DNA from: Haladaptatus sp. DYF46
GTDB taxonomy: Archaea; Halobacteriota; Halobacteria; Halobacteriales; Haladaptataceae
DNA: 64,000 bases
NCBI RefSeq assembly: GCF_021083305.1
Contig: NZ_JAJFAY010000001.1
Coordinates: 682,001 to 746,000, forward strand
Direction of reading: 5' to 3'
Notes under the pieces: model-generated
Told to the model about the DNA's origin: nothing
The model's database searches: none
Seen by the model: only the letters and a program-made list of their open reading frames with translations
Translations under genes and position numbers: made by a program
Part shown: in pieces, positions 61,012 through 64,000 of the stretch
Layout: each line of letters opens with the position of its first letter
How positions within the stretch are numbered: the stretch's first letter is position 1

Positions 61012-64000
61012 GTGACGCTCCTCGACCGGCTTTTCGAAAACGTAACCAAGCACAGTCGGGCAATCATCGCCGTGCTCGTCGTCCTGACGGTTCTCGTCGG
61101 GGCCGGTGCGCCGATGATAGAGCAATCCTCGTCGCTCGACCAGTTCCAAAGCGACAGCCCGGCCGCGAAGAAACTGAACTACATCAACTCGAACTTCACG
61201 ACGGGCAACGAGAACACGACCACTGTACAGGTCATCGTGAAAGGCGACAACGTCCTGTCGAAGGAGGCGATGGTCAACTCGTTAGAGTTCCAACAGCGCC
61301 TTCGGGACAACCAAACCATCAACGGCACGTTGGCGGAGGACACCGCCACCAGCGGCGTCGCAAACGTCATCGCCATCTCCGCGATTCAACAGGGAAAGGT
61401 CGCGGAGCTCAAGGCGTCGGGTGCGGAACTCCAGCGGCGGAGCCAGCAACTCAACCGGACGGCAGCCGGGCTGAGCGACGCGCTCAATCGGACGCGTGCG
61501 TTGCAGGTGAAGTACGACAAGTTGAACGCCTCCTACCAGTCGGGCGAGGTGGACAACGAGTCCTACCGGACGCAGTCGGCGACGCTCGAAACCCAACTCG
61601 CACGGGTGCGGGCGTCGGCGACGGCGAACCTCTCGACGGAGCAGTCCGCGACGTTCAACAAATCCGCACAGCAGGCACGCGGCCTGCAGGCCAAACTCGA
61701 CGGGCTGAACGCCTCCTACCGGTCGGGCGAAATCAACCAATCGACCTACGAGCAGCGGGCAGGCGAAATCCAGCCCCAGTTCGGCAAGGTGTACAAACTC
61801 GGTACACAAGGCGTGCTGGCGGACGAGTACGAGAAACTCGGCGAGCGGAGCGAAAAACTGCAGCAAAAGCGGAACGCGCTCCAAAACGGCTCGATGCCGA
61901 CCATCGCCGAGCAACTCGACCAGTTGCGCTCGATGAACCAGTCGCAGATAGACTCGATGACGTCGGCCGTTCTCTCCGGTGACGGGGGCGGTTCGGGCGG
62001 CATGTCGAGTCAGGCACTGGCGTTCATGCCGACGTCCTACGACACCGGTTCCACCGAGGCGAACGCGACGATGTTGGTCATCTTCCAGAAACAGGAGAGC
62101 CAGTCGTCGATGGAGGGCCAAGCCTCCGACACGCTCGTCACCACCCAAAAGGGAATCAAAACGATCGCGAACGAGGAGTTCGACGAAGCCCTCGTCTTCG
62201 GGAGCGGCATCATCAGCGAGGAGATCAACCAGTCGATGGCCGACAGCCTCGCCATCGTCGGGCCGCTGGCGCTGTTGTTCGTCGTCCTGACGCTCATCGT
62301 CGCCTACCGCGACCTCCTCGACATCCTGCTCGGCGTCCTCGGTATCGTCTTCGTCCTCGTCTGGACGTTCGGCTTCATGGGCTGGGCCGGAATCACGTTC
62401 AACCAGATGTTCATCGCGGTTCCCGTCCTCCTCATCGGGCTAGCCATCGACTACGCGATTCACGTCTTCATGCGGCACCGCGAGGAACGGGAGACGAACC
62501 CCGACGAGGACGTTCGGGGGTCGATGCGCGTCGCGCTCGTCAGCGTCGGTGCGGCCCTGACGTGGGTGACCGCGACGACTGTCATCGGCTTCCTCTCGAA
62601 TCTGGTCAGCCCCCTCCCGCCGATTCAGGACTTCGGTATCGTGAGTTCGGTCGGTATCATCGCGGCGCTGATAATCTTCGGCGGGTTGATTCCCGCCCTC
62701 AAACTGGAACTCGATGCGCTCCTCGAATCGCGGGGATACAACCGCAAGAAGCGCGCGTTCGGGACCGGCGGCGGTGCTATCGGTCGCCTCTTGACGGTCG
62801 GCGCAACCGCGGCGCGGAAAGCGCCGCTCGCGGTCATCGTCCTCACCCTCCTCGTCAGCGCGGCGGGCGGCTACGGGGCGACGAAAGTGGACACGAGCTT
62901 CTCGCAGGAGGACTTCCTCGCGGACAGTCCGCCACACTGGACGAAACAGCTCCCGGAACCGTTCAAGCCCGGCGAGTACTCCGCGAAGCAGAACCTCGAT
63001 TACGTAAACGACAACTTCGTCAGGCAGGACTCACAGGCCCAACTACTGATACAGGGCGATATCACCCGCGATGATACGCTCGAACAGGTGCATCGGGCAC
63101 GGGAGCAAGCGGCGGAAAAGGACGTCACGCTCACCCTCTCGAACGGCGAACCACAGGTACAGGGGCCGCTAACGGTGATGAACCAAGTCGCCGCACAGAA
63201 CCAAACGTTCAATCAGACGTTCACCGCGGCGGACACGGACGGTGACGGCGTCCCCGACAAGGACCTGAAGAAGGTCTACGACGGGTTGTTCGCCGCCGCC
63301 CCCGACCAAGCCGCGGGCGTGATTCACCGCGATGACGGCGACTACGACGCGCTCCGTGTCGCCATCTCGTTGAAAGGCGGCGCGTCGAGTTCGGCGGTCA
63401 CGACGCAGATGCGCGACGTGGCCGACTCCTTCGAGGGTCTCACCGCGACGGCGACGGGACAGTCCATCGTCTTCGAAATCGTGCAGGACGACCTGCTCAA
63501 CACGGTCATCGAGAGCCTCGTCATCACGATGGTCGCCGTGTTCGCGTTCCTGATGCTCATCTACCGCATCACGGAAGGCAGCGCGACCCTCGGGGCGGTC
63601 ACCCTGCTCCCGGTCGTGTTCAGCGTGGCGTGGATTCTGGGGACGATGTACCTCCTCGGAATGCCGTTCAACATCCTGACCGGCATGATTACGAGCCTCA
63701 CGGTCGGGTTGGGCGTCGCGTACAGCATCCACCTCTCCGAGCGGTACAACGTGGAACTCGAACGACAGGGCTCGGTGTGGGACGCGCTCCACGTCAGCCT
63801 CACCGGAACCGGTGGTGCGCTGCTGGGCAGTGCAGCGACGACGGTGGGTGGTTTCGGCGTCCTCTCCTTCGCCATCCTGCCCGCGCTCCAGCAGTTCGGG
63901 ATCATCACCGGACTGACCATCATCTACGCGTTCGTCGCCAGCGTGCTGGTCCTCCCGAGTTTGCTCGTCATCTGGACGCGCTACTTCGGACCGGGTGCGC
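61012..64000 (+). CDS. RND/MMPL-superfamily exporter, 3' end beyond window
   Basis: At least 996 residues, open to the right edge. The start is GTG 61012, since a stop lies five codons upstream and no ATG fits. Two RND halves show LLIGLAIDYAIHVFMRHREE and LTVGLGVAYSIHLSERYNVE; in the second the coupling Asp is Ala. The first outer loop holds a long coiled coil (about 61390-61980) with an internal repeat LNASYQSGE / LNASYRSGE, and many N-x-S/T sites. The second loop has DTDGDGVPDKD, a calcium-type repeat. Homologous to the exporter at 16830-19469 but longer. Confidence 0.88.
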   Translation, partial: MTLLDRLFENVTKHSRAIIAVLVVLTVLVGAGAPMIEQSSSLDQFQSDSPAAKKLNYINSNFTTGNENTTTVQVIVKGDNVLSKEAMVNSLEFQQRLRDNQTINGTLAEDTATSGVANVIAISAIQQGKVAELKASGAELQRRSQQLNRTAAGLSDALNRTRALQVKYDKLNASYQSGEVDNESYRTQSATLETQLARVRASATANLSTEQSATFNKSAQQARGLQAKLDGLNASYRSGEINQSTYEQRAGEIQPQFGKVYKLGTQGVLADEYEKLGERSEKLQQKRNALQNGSMPTIAEQLDQLRSMNQSQIDSMTSAVLSGDGGGSGGMSSQALAFMPTSYDTGSTEANATMLVIFQKQESQSSMEGQASDTLVTTQKGIKTIANEEFDEALVFGSGIISEEINQSMADSLAIVGPLALLFVVLTLIVAYRDLLDILLGVLGIVFVLVWTFGFMGWAGITFNQMFIAVPVLLIGLAIDYAIHVFMRHREERETNPDEDVRGSMRVALVSVGAALTWVTATTVIGFLSNLVSPLPPIQDFGIVSSVGIIAALIIFGGLIPALKLELDALLESRGYNRKKRAFGTGGGAIGRLLTVGATAARKAPLAVIVLTLLVSAAGGYGATKVDTSFSQEDFLADSPPHWTKQLPEPFKPGEYSAKQNLDYVNDNFVRQDSQAQLLIQGDITRDDTLEQVHRAREQAAEKDVTLTLSNGEPQVQGPLTVMNQVAAQNQTFNQTFTAADTDGDGVPDKDLKKVYDGLFAAAPDQAAGVIHRDDGDYDALRVAISLKGGASSSAVTTQMRDVADSFEGLTATATGQSIVFEIVQDDLLNTVIESLVITMVAVFAFLMLIYRITEGSATLGAVTLLPVVFSVAWILGTMYLLGMPFNILTGMITSLTVGLGVAYSIHLSERYNVELERQGSVWDALHVSLTGTGGALLGSAATTVGGFGVLSFAILPALQQFGIITGLTIIYAFVASVLVLPSLLVIWTRYFGPGA

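Noticed and set aside
1..64000. tRNA or rRNA genes
   Set aside because: None of the intergenic stretches read through contained a T-loop/anticodon arrangement or rRNA-like conserved sequence that I could support.

Overview
This window is chromosomal or megaplasmid DNA from a halophilic archaeon (class Halobacteria). The evidence is the high GC content with C/G third positions, strongly acidic proteins, many twin-arginine signal peptides followed by haloarchaeal lipoboxes (AGC, SGC), TATA elements 24-30 nt upstream of start codons as expected for leaderless mRNAs, an archaeal Orc1/Cdc6 gene, and archaeal families such as the ADP-forming acyl-CoA synthetase and thiolase/DUF35 pairs. The genus cannot be fixed from the sequence alone. 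No rRNA, tRNA, CRISPR array or intact insertion sequence was seen.

Layout. 0-4 kb: a Tat-exported beta-helix protein, an SLC13/ArsB-type permease and a small Tat protein. 4-10.4 kb: acyl-CoA metabolism (MaoC-like and PaaI-like hotdog proteins sharing one promoter element, phenylacetate-CoA ligase, a thiolase with its DUF35 partner), with a universal stress protein, a cysteine-free SUI1 paralogue and a broken lipoprotein gene. 10.4-16.7 kb: an acidic coiled-coil protein, an Eis-like acetyltransferase, then an SDR/USP/GntP block that lies between the intact 5' end of the acetyltransferase and a decayed direct copy of it, then a MOSC protein. 16.8-23.1 kb: an RND exporter behind a winged-helix/small-membrane-protein pair, and a polar amino acid ABC operon. 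23.4-28.6 kb: a translationally coupled operon for lipid-linked sugar transfer (GT39, flippase-like membrane protein, GT2) and a second winged-helix/small-membrane-protein pair. 29-34.5 kb: redox enzymes (P450, F420-type oxidoreductase, old yellow enzyme, aldehyde dehydrogenase).

34.6-37.6 kb is the most distinctive part, a predicted replication origin. A 294-bp minisatellite (21 units of 14 bp, mostly organised as perfect 28-bp dimers) lies 11 bp from an array of eight good ORB-like 18-mers and one degenerate copy, all in one orientation. These are followed by a 17-bp tandem repeat, an AT-rich stretch with a perfect palindrome, an inverted ORB and then the orc1/cdc6 gene.

37.6-64 kb: an amino acid permease, a blue-copper protein with a His/Met-rich tail, sugar isomerase and PfkB kinase genes, a nucleobase permease, a binding-protein/chemoreceptor pair resembling BasB-BasT, tRNA-editing and nuclease-like housekeeping genes, an ADP-forming acyl-CoA synthetase coupled to a Pta-N/DRTGG protein, a flavoprotein, a zinc alcohol dehydrogenase divergent from thiC, phytoene synthase, a rhodanese lipoprotein, a CNNM/CBS transporter, and a second RND exporter that runs off the right edge.
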